DNA from: Marinomonas foliarum | Lineage (GTDB): Bacteria; Pseudomonadota; Gammaproteobacteria; Pseudomonadales; Marinomonadaceae | NCBI RefSeq assembly: GCF_003337275.1 | Contig: NZ_QPJQ01000002.1 | Coordinates: forward strand, 124,001-188,000 | DNA length: 64,000 bases | Reading direction: 5' to 3' | Shown here: positions 45,921 through 53,767 of the stretch, in pieces | Layout: each line of letters begins with the position of its first letter | How positions within the stretch are numbered: position 1 is the stretch's first letter | The notes under the pieces: model-generated | What the model saw: the letters and a program-made list of their open reading frames with translations, nothing else | Told to the model about the DNA's origin: nothing | Databases searched by the model: none | Program-made: the position numbers and the translations under genes

Positions 45921-45981
45921 GACCGAGTATTTTGCTCGGTCAGCAAAACATCTGCTCGCGTCCCAGCGAGCAGATGTTTTG
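45921..45981 (-). promoter_or_regulatory. Two hairpins between dppA and dppB
   Basis: GACCGAG/CTCGGTC (45921-45927, 45935-45941) and a perfect 16-pair stem, CAAAACATCTGCTCGC with its complement (45944-45959, 45966-45981, loop six). No U-run follows on the minus strand. Such stems typically protect the upstream dppA mRNA and let only part of transcription through, giving excess binding protein. Confidence 0.65.
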
Positions 45982-46013
45982 TTTAGTCCGAAGACCGTAT
46001 TTCTAAACGTTGA

Positions 46014-47606
46014 TTACTTGCTGACGTTGTAGAAGTAGTGACCACCAAGTGGGTCAATTTTGTAACCTTTCACTTCTTTACGGATTGGCTCGTAAACAAC
46101 TGAGTGAGCAACAGTGATCCAAGGAGCTTCACGTTTGAAAACAACTTGAGACTCTTCGTACAACTTAGTTCGCTCTGCTTTGTCAGATGTTTGTTTTGCA
46201 CTTAGAAGCAAGTTGTTGAACTCTTCGTTACACCACTGTGCACGGTTAGAGCCGCCAACGCCGTCACAACCTAGCAATACGTATAGGAAGTTATCTGGGT
46301 CACCATTATCACCAGTCCAACCTAGCAATACGGTATCGTGTTCACCTTTTTTAGAGCGGTTTAAGTACTCACCCCATTCGTAGGAAACGATTTCCGCTTT
46401 TACGCCAACTTTAGACCAGTCTTCTTGCATGATTTCAGCCATACGACGTGCATTTGGGTTGTATGGACGTTGTACAGGCATTGCCCAGATGTTGGTTGAG
46501 AAACCATCTGGATAACCTGCTTCAGCAAGCAGTTTTTTTGCTTTTACAGGGTCGTATGGGTAATCAACGATGTCTTTGTTGTAAGACCACATGGTTGGTG
46601 GAATTGGGTTCTTAGCGACTTTACCTGCGCCTTGGAAAACCGCATCAATGATAGCGCTCTTATCCGTTGCTAAGTTTAGGGCTTGGCGAACACGAGGATC
46701 CGTGAACGGTTTTTTCTGTGTATTAAATGCCAAGTAACCAACGTTCAAACCTTCCTGGTTCATTAGGTTGATGTTTGGATCCGCTTCCATTTGCTTAAGA
46801 TCTGCAGGGTTTGGGTACGGCATAATATCACATTCGCCCGCTTTCAATTTCGCGTAACGAACAGAGGCATCTGGTGTGATAGAGAAAACAAGACGATCAA
46901 CTTTTGCTTTGCCTTTCCAGTAGTCTTCAAACGCTGTGTAGCGGATCAAAGAATCTTTTTGGTACTGAACTTTTTGGAAAGGACCTGTTGCAACTGGATC
47001 GATGTCTAGCTTTTCAGGTGTGCCTTTTTTCATGTAGAAATCGGCTTGTTCCTTAGAGAAAATAGACGCGAAGTCCATTGCAAGGTTAGCAATGAAAGGC
47101 GCTTCTGGTTTCGTCAAAACGAACTTAACGGTGTAGTCGTCGATTTTTACCATTTCTTTAATCAAAGTATCCATACCCATGCCAGTGAAGTACTCGTAAG
47201 AGCCGCCGGACACTGTGTGGTAAGGGTTTTCTTTGTTGCCTTGACGATCGAAAGTGAAAATTACATCGTCAGCGTTAAAGTCACGTGTTGGCTTGAAGTC
47301 TTTTGAAGAATGGAACTTCACGCCTTTGCGTAAATGGAAAGTGTATTCAAGACCATCGCTTGATACATCATAGCTTGTTGCTAAGCCTGGCTCTGTTTCA
47401 GTCGTTCCAAGTTTGAATTCGACTAAACGGTTGAACATGTTTTTTGATGTCGCATCAAAAGTTGTACCAGCAGTATAGAACGCTGGGTTAAAGCCCTCTG
47501 GGCTACCTTCTGAACAATAAACTAGTGTGGATGCTGCGTGAGCGGATGTGCCAATTGCTCCAGCGGCCATGAGTGCAAGCGTCAGTTTTGCTAACCCTTT
47601 TTTCAT
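46014..47606 (-). CDS. dppA: Periplasmic dipeptide-binding protein DppA
   Basis: 530 aa, signal peptide 1-24 (AGAIGTSAHA). Solute-binding family 5 protein very close to E. coli DppA throughout: LVYCSEGSPEGFNP at the mature start, and GWTGDNGDPDNF, the segment binding the peptide amino group. Cys pairs are those of DppA. Ribosome site GGAGAG. First gene of dppABCDF. Delivers di- and tripeptides, and in some species haem or 5-aminolevulinate, to the permease. Confidence 0.96.
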   Translation of the reverse strand: MKKGLAKLTLALMAAGAIGTSAHAASTLVYCSEGSPEGFNPAFYTAGTTFDATSKNMFNRLVEFKLGTTETEPGLATSYDVSSDGLEYTFHLRKGVKFHSSKDFKPTRDFNADDVIFTFDRQGNKENPYHTVSGGSYEYFTGMGMDTLIKEMVKIDDYTVKFVLTKPEAPFIANLAMDFASIFSKEQADFYMKKGTPEKLDIDPVATGPFQKVQYQKDSLIRYTAFEDYWKGKAKVDRLVFSITPDASVRYAKLKAGECDIMPYPNPADLKQMEADPNINLMNQEGLNVGYLAFNTQKKPFTDPRVRQALNLATDKSAIIDAVFQGAGKVAKNPIPPTMWSYNKDIVDYPYDPVKAKKLLAEAGYPDGFSTNIWAMPVQRPYNPNARRMAEIMQEDWSKVGVKAEIVSYEWGEYLNRSKKGEHDTVLLGWTGDNGDPDNFLYVLLGCDGVGGSNRAQWCNEEFNNLLLSAKQTSDKAERTKLYEESQVVFKREAPWITVAHSVVYEPIRKEVKGYKIDPLGGHYFYNVSK

Positions 47607-48108
47607 TGTAACTCTCCATTAGCATAATTATATTCGTGTTTAACACGTGGGAAGTCGAATCAAGGTATTCGTTACTTTTGTGATTATCTTGGGTAGGTTA
47701 AGAGCCATCTTGTTAGTTCGAGTCTTTTACAGTTTTTAAAACAAACCCCATCCAAACTCCTAGTTCGAATGGGGTTGCTCTGCCTCGTCCCTGAGCCCCC
47801 TTTAGCTATAAATGATGAGCCTGAATAAACAGAAACCTCAAAAACAGCGTCACTGAAGAGTACTTAAGCCAATTTAAATAACCAATCGAAATAACGATAT
47901 GTCCTATACGTGGAATGAATACAAAATTTAGATAAAGCGATGAAAGCCTTGAAAACAAAGGTTTAGCAGGTGAATTTCTACGTAAGGAATAGGGAAGGAA
48001 AAGGGCTTTATTTTTTAAATAATCTGCAAGAAGTGGAAAGAATGGAGGTCGAAAGAGGTTTTCTAGCGAGTTTTTGTGTGGCTAAAACGAGAACAACTCC
48101 TGCTTAAT
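47607..48108. promoter_or_regulatory. dppA upstream region
   Basis: About 500 bases without a gene. A hairpin at 47744-47776 has arms AACCCCAT and ATGGGGTT with an inner AACT/AGTT stem; on the minus strand it is followed by TTGTTTT, so it could be a weak terminator of the upstream dehydrogenase unit or a leader structure of dppA. The dppA promoter must lie here but I cannot place it with confidence. The rest is AT-rich with no convincing ORF. Confidence 0.4.
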
Positions 48109-48230
48109 CCACCCCCTTGAAGATAAGGTGAGGAAACAAGCAACACAAGTCCATCTCTTGAAAATAAGAGGGAGTGTGGAGTGGAATAGCACAGGCTCCT
48201 CCCCCTGCTAAGGGGGAGGTTGGGAGGGGG
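48109..48230. repeat. GC-rich mosaic palindromic repeat, copy 2
   Basis: The reverse complement of this stretch has the same order of parts as 3404-3533: ACCCCCTCCC, then the hairpin CTCCCCCTTAGCAGGGGGAG, then a hairpin built on CTCTTATTTTCAAGAG, then CCTTATCTTCAAGGGG. It begins directly after the stop codon of the dehydrogenase gene, just as copy 1 begins directly after norR. Confidence 0.75.
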
Positions 48231-49097
48231 TTACTTTTTATCAAACGCTTTTATTAGAACCGATGTGTCTTGACGACTACGGCCTTCAGCAATAAGTGCT
48301 TGATAGTCTTGATCAACCGCCTGAGTTAAAGGAATCTGGATGCCCATTTTTTCGGCCTGAGCTAGGCTCAGCCCTAAATCCTTATGCATCCACTCTATGG
48401 CAAAACCAAAATCAAATTCGTCTTTCGCCATAGTCTCACCACGGTTTTCTAATTGCCAAGAACCCGCAGCTCCGTGCTTTAGCGTATCAACGAGTGTCGC
48501 TATGTCTAACCCTGCTTTCTGAGCAAAACGAATCCCTTCAGATAAACCGGACAACACACCACCGATAAGAATCTGGTTGACCATTTTTGCAACCTGACCG
48601 TTACCGACAGGGCCCATTAAGCTAGTGGCTTTTGCGTAGCAATCTAATATCGGCTGAGCTTTGTCTAAGTCGTTTTGCAAACCACCTGTCATGACGGTTA
48701 ATACGCCGTTTACGGCGCCCGCTTGGCCGCCTGAAACTGGTGCATCCATGAAGCGAAAGCCACGCTCTTGGGCTGCTTGATGAAGCTCTTTTGCCACTTC
48801 CGCTGATGCGGTTGTGTGGTCAATAAACAGAGTGCCTGATTTTGCGTATTGGAAGGCACCATCTGGACCTAAATAGACCGCACGTAAATCGTCGTCGTTG
48901 CCTACGCAGGTTAATACAATATCGGCGTCTTTTGCCGCGAGGGCCGGAGTAGTCGCAAAGGTGCCTATGTATTCGTTACACCAGCTTTGTGCTTTTTGTG
49001 TTGATCGATTGAAGACGACAACCTCATGGCCAGCTTTGCTGACATGCCCTGCCATTGGGTAGCCCATTGTTCCGAGTCCGATGAAGCTTACTTTCAT
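48231..49097 (-). CDS. Beta-hydroxyacid dehydrogenase (tartronate-semialdehyde-reductase-like)
   Basis: 288 aa of the 3-hydroxyisobutyrate dehydrogenase superfamily. NAD(P)-binding GLGTMG (7-12), substrate motif DAPVSGG (118-124), catalytic Lys171 in GNGQVAKMVNQ, and the C-terminal helical domain with GAAGSWQLENR. Asn30-Arg31 after the second strand favours NADP(H). Likely substrates are 2-hydroxy-3-oxopropionate, 3-hydroxyisobutyrate or succinic semialdehyde; the sequence alone does not decide. Excellent ribosome site AAGGAGAAACGCA. Monocistronic. Confidence 0.9.
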   Translation of the reverse strand: MKVSFIGLGTMGYPMAGHVSKAGHEVVVFNRSTQKAQSWCNEYIGTFATTPALAAKDADIVLTCVGNDDDLRAVYLGPDGAFQYAKSGTLFIDHTTASAEVAKELHQAAQERGFRFMDAPVSGGQAGAVNGVLTVMTGGLQNDLDKAQPILDCYAKATSLMGPVGNGQVAKMVNQILIGGVLSGLSEGIRFAQKAGLDIATLVDTLKHGAAGSWQLENRGETMAKDEFDFGFAIEWMHKDLGLSLAQAEKMGIQIPLTQAVDQDYQALIAEGRSRQDTSVLIKAFDKK

Positions 49098-49544
49098 TGC
49101 GTTTCTCCTTACTGCGTTGTTCGAGACATTGGTTAATGCATTAATTCAATGCACAAGATCATACGGATTTGCCGTTCGATTGCGAGATACAAAAAAGAGG
49201 TAATTGGAGCATACAGAGGCAAAATACAGTGGTTTTTGTCGTAATTAACGCCTTGTAATGAAAAAGAGGTTCGCCCGAATTACTTGTGGATAACTTTGTG
49301 CACGAAAAATCTGACGAGCGATTATTTCGCCTTAATGCGAATATGTTTAAATAATCGTGCATATTTTGTACAGAATTTGTTTTTTCCTTTTGCTTAAATT
49401 GCCATTACTCTATTAGCCAAGAGTAATGGCCGCACTGATATAATGTATTTAACTTGAGTATTATTCATTGTTGAGACTGATTCTCTTTTAATTTTTGCAA
49501 ATAGAATGGCTATTTTTTAAACAAAATCAATTAAAAACAATGTG
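49098..49544. other. Intergenic region with DnaA box and perfect hairpin
   Basis: 447 bases between two minus-strand genes. It has a consensus DnaA box on the minus strand (TTATCCACA, 49285-49293) and a perfect 11-pair hairpin, GCCATTACTCT/AGAGTAATGGC (49401-49430), with neither side followed by a T-run. A small AAATAG/CTATTT stem near 49500-49518 may be a weak terminator for the SGNH gene. A 67-codon frame here lacks a ribosome site and any family likeness. Confidence 0.4.
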
Positions 49545-50171
49545 TTATGACTGAATTATATCCTTTATTGCCTCATGTAACGCGTGTGCCAACGTATCGT
49601 TCCCTTGGGCGTCTAAATGCACGCCATCGACTTCGCTAGGCTGTAAAACACCGGCAGCATTAAGGAAAATGCATTTGTTGTGTGCTGCAATATCTTGGTA
49701 GTACTGGTGAAAATGTTGTGACTTTTCAATGGCTCCGCTGAAACTCTCCGCCATAGAGCCCGTTGGGGATAAAATATTTGGTGGAGCGATGATCACAAGG
49801 GTTGGGCTTGGGAAACCGTGAGGATTTGGTATTCTTGACTTCTCGATCAGCTTCTCTACGCCTTTCGCCGCTTCAAAGGCACCCACATTGAAATGTCGCT
49901 TCAGGTCGTTGGTGCCTAGCATTAGCACTAAAATGTCTACTGGGCCAAAGGTTTCTAACGCAGCTTGAAGGTATGACAAGCCATTTCTGCCTTCCAAGAA
50001 AGGGTCATTCCATATAGTGGTCCGGCCCGGTAATCCAAAATTTATAACTTGGTGATGTTTCCCTAAAAGGTCATTTAAGATATTGGGCCAGCGTAAATGT
50101 TTTGGATAACGCCCACCATTAGGAATGCTGCCCCAAGTAAGGGAATCGCCATAACACAAAATAGTCGCCAT
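49545..50171 (-). CDS. SGNH-family hydrolase
   Basis: 208 aa from the ATG at 50171, preceded by AAGGAGCAGATT; a frame ten codons longer has no such site. Block I GDSLTWG gives the Ser nucleophile near residue 9, block III GTND, and block V DGVHLD with the Asp and His. Oxyanion Gly is in FGLPGRTT. The sequence is like the arylesterase branch (SGNH_hydrolase YpmR/arylesterase-like). No signal peptide, so cytosolic. Ester substrate unknown. Divergent from the aldehyde dehydrogenase, 93 bases apart. Confidence 0.88.
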   Translation of the reverse strand: MATILCYGDSLTWGSIPNGGRYPKHLRWPNILNDLLGKHHQVINFGLPGRTTIWNDPFLEGRNGLSYLQAALETFGPVDILVLMLGTNDLKRHFNVGAFEAAKGVEKLIEKSRIPNPHGFPSPTLVIIAPPNILSPTGSMAESFSGAIEKSQHFHQYYQDIAAHNKCIFLNAAGVLQPSEVDGVHLDAQGNDTLAHALHEAIKDIIQS

Positions 50172-50264
50172 AATCTGCTCCTTGCTTTTTTTATGAATCA
50201 TTAGATAGTGTAGTTAATCTGCGGCGTTTGATCACACAATAATAACGAGCTGTGAGAGGCCAAC

Positions 50265-51695
50265 ATGAATATAATTTCTTCTACTTACTCTTCTAAAAAC
50301 GACATTCACTCGGCTTTTTATCGTCTGAAGAACTTGGTGAATCAAACCCCTTTTCCATCGGCTGAAGATCGTCAGTATTGTCTTGCTCGTTTACAAGTGG
50401 CACTCATGGATCATGAAACAGCCTTATTAGATGCCTTACAAAAAGATTTTGGACAGCGTGCCCATGAAGAATCTAGATTAATCGAGCTTGTCCCTTTGCT
50501 TAGCGAAATAAAGCACGCAAAGCGCCATCTTGTTAAATGGATGAAACCGTCAAAGCGTAACGTCCATATTAGTACCTTGCCTGCTAGCGCTAAGGTGTTC
50601 TATCAGCCCAAAGGCGTTGTTGGTGTCATCTCCCCTTGGAACTATCCTGTATTGCTCTCTCTCGGGCCTTTAGTAGGGGCATTGGCTGCTGGCAACAAAG
50701 TGATGATGAAACTGTCGGAGTTTTGTCCTGAAACCAACCGAGTATTGCGTGACATAGTGACTCAAGCTTTAGGAGAACGCTGGGTGGAAGTCGTCGAGGG
50801 TGATGCTGAGATAGCCAACGAGTTTAGTCTGTTGCCATTCGATCACCTATTGTTTACTGGTTCGACATCCGTTGGTCACATTATTATGCGCAACGCTGCT
50901 GAGAATTTAACGCCTATTACTTTGGAGTTGGGTGGTAAATCTCCTTTACTAGTTGCTCCGTCGGCGGATTTACGTGATACCGCCAAGAAGCTTGTGTTTG
51001 GCAAGGCTCTGAATGCAGGACAAACCTGTGTCGCCCCCGACTATATTATGTGTCATTCAGAGCAAAAGCAGACCTTAATTGAGTATATTCAACAGGAGCT
51101 TGCTGCTTATTATCCTGATGGTGTTCTCAGTCCTGATTACACGAGTTTGATTAACTCTCGCCAATTAGACCTCCTGAAAGGTTATTTAGACGAAGCCAGA
51201 GCCGCTGGTGTCGTGTGTGACAATCTCATGCCACAGGGGCCAGAGGAAAGCGCTGGTAAGCTGGCGTTGCATGTTCTACATCAGCCTGACGATGATTTAA
51301 GCGTAATGCAGGATGAAATCTTCGGGCCCTTGTTACCCATTCTCACTTATAGCGAGATATCTGAAGCCTTGTCTTATATTCAGCAAAGACCTCGGCCTTT
51401 AGCAATGTACTTGTTTACGCAACAAAATGATGATCAAAGGCGATGCGAGGAAAATATCGCCAGTGGCAGCTTGGTGATCAACCACACTTTGGTTCAAGTG
51501 GCGCAGGCGGATTTACCATTTGGTGGGATTGGTGCGTCAGGAATGGGCGCCTATCATGCTGAAGAAGGCTTTCACACCTTTTCCCATAGCAAATCGATAT
51601 TGTGCAAACGTGGGCCAAATGTTCTAGCTTTGCTACGGCCGCCATATGGGCGTCGTATTCATCGGTTAGTCGCAAAATACTGGCAATGGCTTTAA
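50265..51695 (+). CDS. Coniferyl-aldehyde-type dehydrogenase
   Basis: 476 aa, ALDH superfamily. Oxyanion Asn in SPWNYP, general base Glu221 in ELGGKSP, nucleophile Cys255 in GQTCVAPDY. The GQTCVAPDYIMC form and the C-terminal region are those of coniferyl aldehyde dehydrogenase and class 3 fatty-aldehyde dehydrogenases, which oxidise aromatic or long aldehydes with NAD(P). The C-terminal end is basic (RPPYGRRIHRLVAKYW), as in membrane-associated members. Either substrate class is possible. Monocistronic. No terminator is evident in the 195-base convergent gap to the deoR gene. Confidence 0.88.
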   Translation: MNIISSTYSSKNDIHSAFYRLKNLVNQTPFPSAEDRQYCLARLQVALMDHETALLDALQKDFGQRAHEESRLIELVPLLSEIKHAKRHLVKWMKPSKRNVHISTLPASAKVFYQPKGVVGVISPWNYPVLLSLGPLVGALAAGNKVMMKLSEFCPETNRVLRDIVTQALGERWVEVVEGDAEIANEFSLLPFDHLLFTGSTSVGHIIMRNAAENLTPITLELGGKSPLLVAPSADLRDTAKKLVFGKALNAGQTCVAPDYIMCHSEQKQTLIEYIQQELAAYYPDGVLSPDYTSLINSRQLDLLKGYLDEARAAGVVCDNLMPQGPEESAGKLALHVLHQPDDDLSVMQDEIFGPLLPILTYSEISEALSYIQQRPRPLAMYLFTQQNDDQRRCEENIASGSLVINHTLVQVAQADLPFGGIGASGMGAYHAEEGFHTFSHSKSILCKRGPNVLALLRPPYGRRIHRLVAKYWQWL

Positions 51696-51890
51696 TAAAA
51701 TAAAAGTTCCACGCAGGTATCTCAACATGGGATTTGTCGCTCTATTGTATTTTATGTATTTATTTCAACGCATTGAGTCGACTCGCAAAGGTTGAGATCA
51801 CGAGTATTTCTAATACAATCCATATAAAGGTGTTATCGCGTCTTGTTTTCAAAAAATGATTTCTTGCCTTATATTTTAGTATTGTGATTG

Positions 51891-52640
51891 TTAATAGAGT
51901 ATTTCAACGCTCTGATAATTCAAAATACTGAGTAAAGATGAGGAAGGTTTGTGGTCTGTAATGATGCAATCGTAATCGCTCATTTTTCCCCATAGACAAC
52001 GGGATTCTGTTTCGAATTTTGTGCTGTCGATAACCAAAATTCGATAATGGCAATGTTCAACCAAGGCTTCTCGTGCCATGACCTCGTCATCAGTGAAATC
52101 AAATAAATGGCCCTGTTTATTAGCTGCAGCGACAGAGAAAATGCCAATGTCCGCTCTGTAGCGCTGAAAAAATCGCATGGCATCACCACCAATAACGTCT
52201 TGATCGCGCATTCTGACGCGCCCGCCTGAAATAGTCAGTTCACAGTCTGGATGCTCGCATAAGTTACGTGCAGCATGAAGATTAGTCGTCATTACCTGCA
52301 AACCTTGAAATAGTGCAAGCTGGTTGGCGACTTCGGCCACGGTTGAACCACTTCCAAGAAAGATGGATTGATAGTCGGCAAGCTTGCTTATACAAAGGTC
52401 GGCAATGTGTTTTTTTCCGGCAGCATGGCGTATTCGACGTTGATCGAAACTGATGTTTTCGCGATGAGGAAAAGGAATGACTTCGCCATGGCTGCGTAAT
52501 ACCAAGCCTTTTTCCGCTAATAACCGAATATCTGAACGAACGGTTTGTACTGAGACCGAAAATTCGTCGGCAACAGCTTGTAGTGTCTGACGTCCTTGTT
52601 TATTCACCCATTGCACGATGTCATAGTGCCTTTTGTTCAT
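51891..52640 (-). CDS. DeoR family regulator
   Basis: 249 aa. N-terminal DeoR helix-turn-helix (about 3-57: TLQAVADEFSVSVQTVRSDI, then LAEKGLVLRSHGEV) and the DeoRC sensor domain (about 75-235, with GSGSTVAEVA and DSTKFE). DeoR proteins are usually repressors released by phosphorylated sugars or polyols. It is divergent from the ABC-hydrolase operon, 144 bases apart, with a palindromic operator in that operon's promoter, so it very likely controls it. The phosphorylated-sugar effector type agrees with the phosphatases in the operon. Confidence 0.92.
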   Translation of the reverse strand: MNKRHYDIVQWVNKQGRQTLQAVADEFSVSVQTVRSDIRLLAEKGLVLRSHGEVIPFPHRENISFDQRRIRHAAGKKHIADLCISKLADYQSIFLGSGSTVAEVANQLALFQGLQVMTTNLHAARNLCEHPDCELTISGGRVRMRDQDVIGGDAMRFFQRYRADIGIFSVAAANKQGHLFDFTDDEVMAREALVEHCHYRILVIDSTKFETESRCLWGKMSDYDCIITDHKPSSSLLSILNYQSVEILY

Positions 52641-52686
52641 AGTGATCCAGTCCTTTTCATAAGGCTTTAAAGTGAAGATTGTCGAA

Positions 52687-52731
52687 ACGAAAGTAATCCG
52701 GCATTAAACGAAATTTTTTCGTCACTATAAT
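52687..52731 (+). promoter_or_regulatory. Promoter and DeoR-type operator of the ABC-hydrolase operon
   Basis: Perfect palindrome ACGAAATTTTTTCGT (52708-52722) just upstream of a perfect -10, TATAAT (52726-52731), so the bound repressor would cover the promoter. A further ACGAAA half-site lies at 52687-52692. CGAAA/TTTCG half-sites are typical for DeoR-family operators such as GlpR. Confidence 0.65.
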
Positions 52732-52784
52732 GTCAAATTATGTCGGTATTGTTGCAGCTCACTTATCAAAAAGAGAGTTTCTCC

Positions 52785-53762
52785 ATGACCGTTAAGAAGA
52801 CCTTATTGCTATGTGCTGCGGCGCTTGCTCTTCCTCTTTCCGTACAAGCTCAAGATGTTTTGACCTTGTATACCAGTCAGCCAAACAAAGATGCACAAAT
52901 GACGGTGGATGCATTTGAAGCAGCCAATCCTGATATTAAAGTGGAATGGGTGCGTGACGGAACGACCAAGTTAATGACGAAGTTGCGTGCTGAGTTATCG
53001 TCTGGCGTGGTGAAACCCGATGTATTGCTTATCGCCGACAGCGTGACCATGGAGTCCATGGTATCGGATGATTATTTGTACCCCTACATGAGCCCTAATC
53101 GCGACCAATACGAAGACAGTTTGTACAGTGAAGATGGCTATTATTACGGCACGAAACTGATTACTACAGGTATTGTTCGTCATAAAAAGGCATCACAACA
53201 TCCAACGGATTGGAACGATTTTGTCAAGCCGGAATATAAAAACCAAGTCGCGATGCCAAGCCCTTTGTATTCTGGAGCAGCCTTAATTCACCTTGCGACG
53301 CTAACTGATGATGAATCACTAAGTTGGAATTATTATGAGCAGTTGCATGCCAATCAGGTGATGGCACAAGGCGGCAATGGTGGTGTACTGAAAGCAGTGG
53401 CATCAGGAACGAAACCTTACGGCGTTATTGTAGACTTTTTGGCAATACGCGAAGCGGCGAAAGGCTCGCCGATAGAGTTTATTTTCCCTAAAACAGGCGT
53501 GTCCATGGTCACTGAACCTGTGGCCATTATGAAGGAAGCTAAGAATAAAGCAGCGGCAAAACGCTTTGTGGACTTCTTATTATCCAAAAAAGGTCAGGGT
53601 TTGGTATTAGAGCAAGGATATTTGCCAGCTCGTAGTGATATTGGCGTGCCAGAAGGCTTTCCAAAACGTGCCGACATTCGCTTGATGCCGTTCGATGCAG
53701 CAAAAACATTGCGCGATAATGAGGCGAATAAAGCGCGTTTTAGCAAGATCTTTGAAGGTTAA
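52785..53762 (+). CDS. AfuA/FbpA-type ABC substrate-binding protein
   Basis: 325 aa from the ATG at 52785; a frame 15 codons longer has no signal-like start. Signal peptide cleaved after LSVQA, then a two-lobe binding protein of the iron(III)/AEP/sugar-phosphate group (QDVLTLYTSQPNKDAQ at the start, PDVLLIADSVTMESM, MPSPLYSGAAL). The Tyr-Tyr pair that binds iron in FbpA is absent: the matching stretch reads PYGVIVDFLAIR. Ser- and Gly-rich loops (SPLYSG, AQGGNGG) would suit a phosphate group. I infer a phosphorylated organic ligand, as known for AfuA, rather than Fe3+. First gene of a six-gene operon under DeoR control. Confidence 0.85.
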   Translation: MTVKKTLLLCAAALALPLSVQAQDVLTLYTSQPNKDAQMTVDAFEAANPDIKVEWVRDGTTKLMTKLRAELSSGVVKPDVLLIADSVTMESMVSDDYLYPYMSPNRDQYEDSLYSEDGYYYGTKLITTGIVRHKKASQHPTDWNDFVKPEYKNQVAMPSPLYSGAALIHLATLTDDESLSWNYYEQLHANQVMAQGGNGGVLKAVASGTKPYGVIVDFLAIREAAKGSPIEFIFPKTGVSMVTEPVAIMKEAKNKAAAKRFVDFLLSKKGQGLVLEQGYLPARSDIGVPEGFPKRADIRLMPFDAAKTLRDNEANKARFSKIFEG

Positions 53763-53767
53763 GAAAA

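Noticed and set aside
49159..49362. 67-codon frame on the minus strand as a gene
   Set aside because: No ribosome site, no family likeness, and it spans the DnaA box in a region that otherwise looks non-coding.
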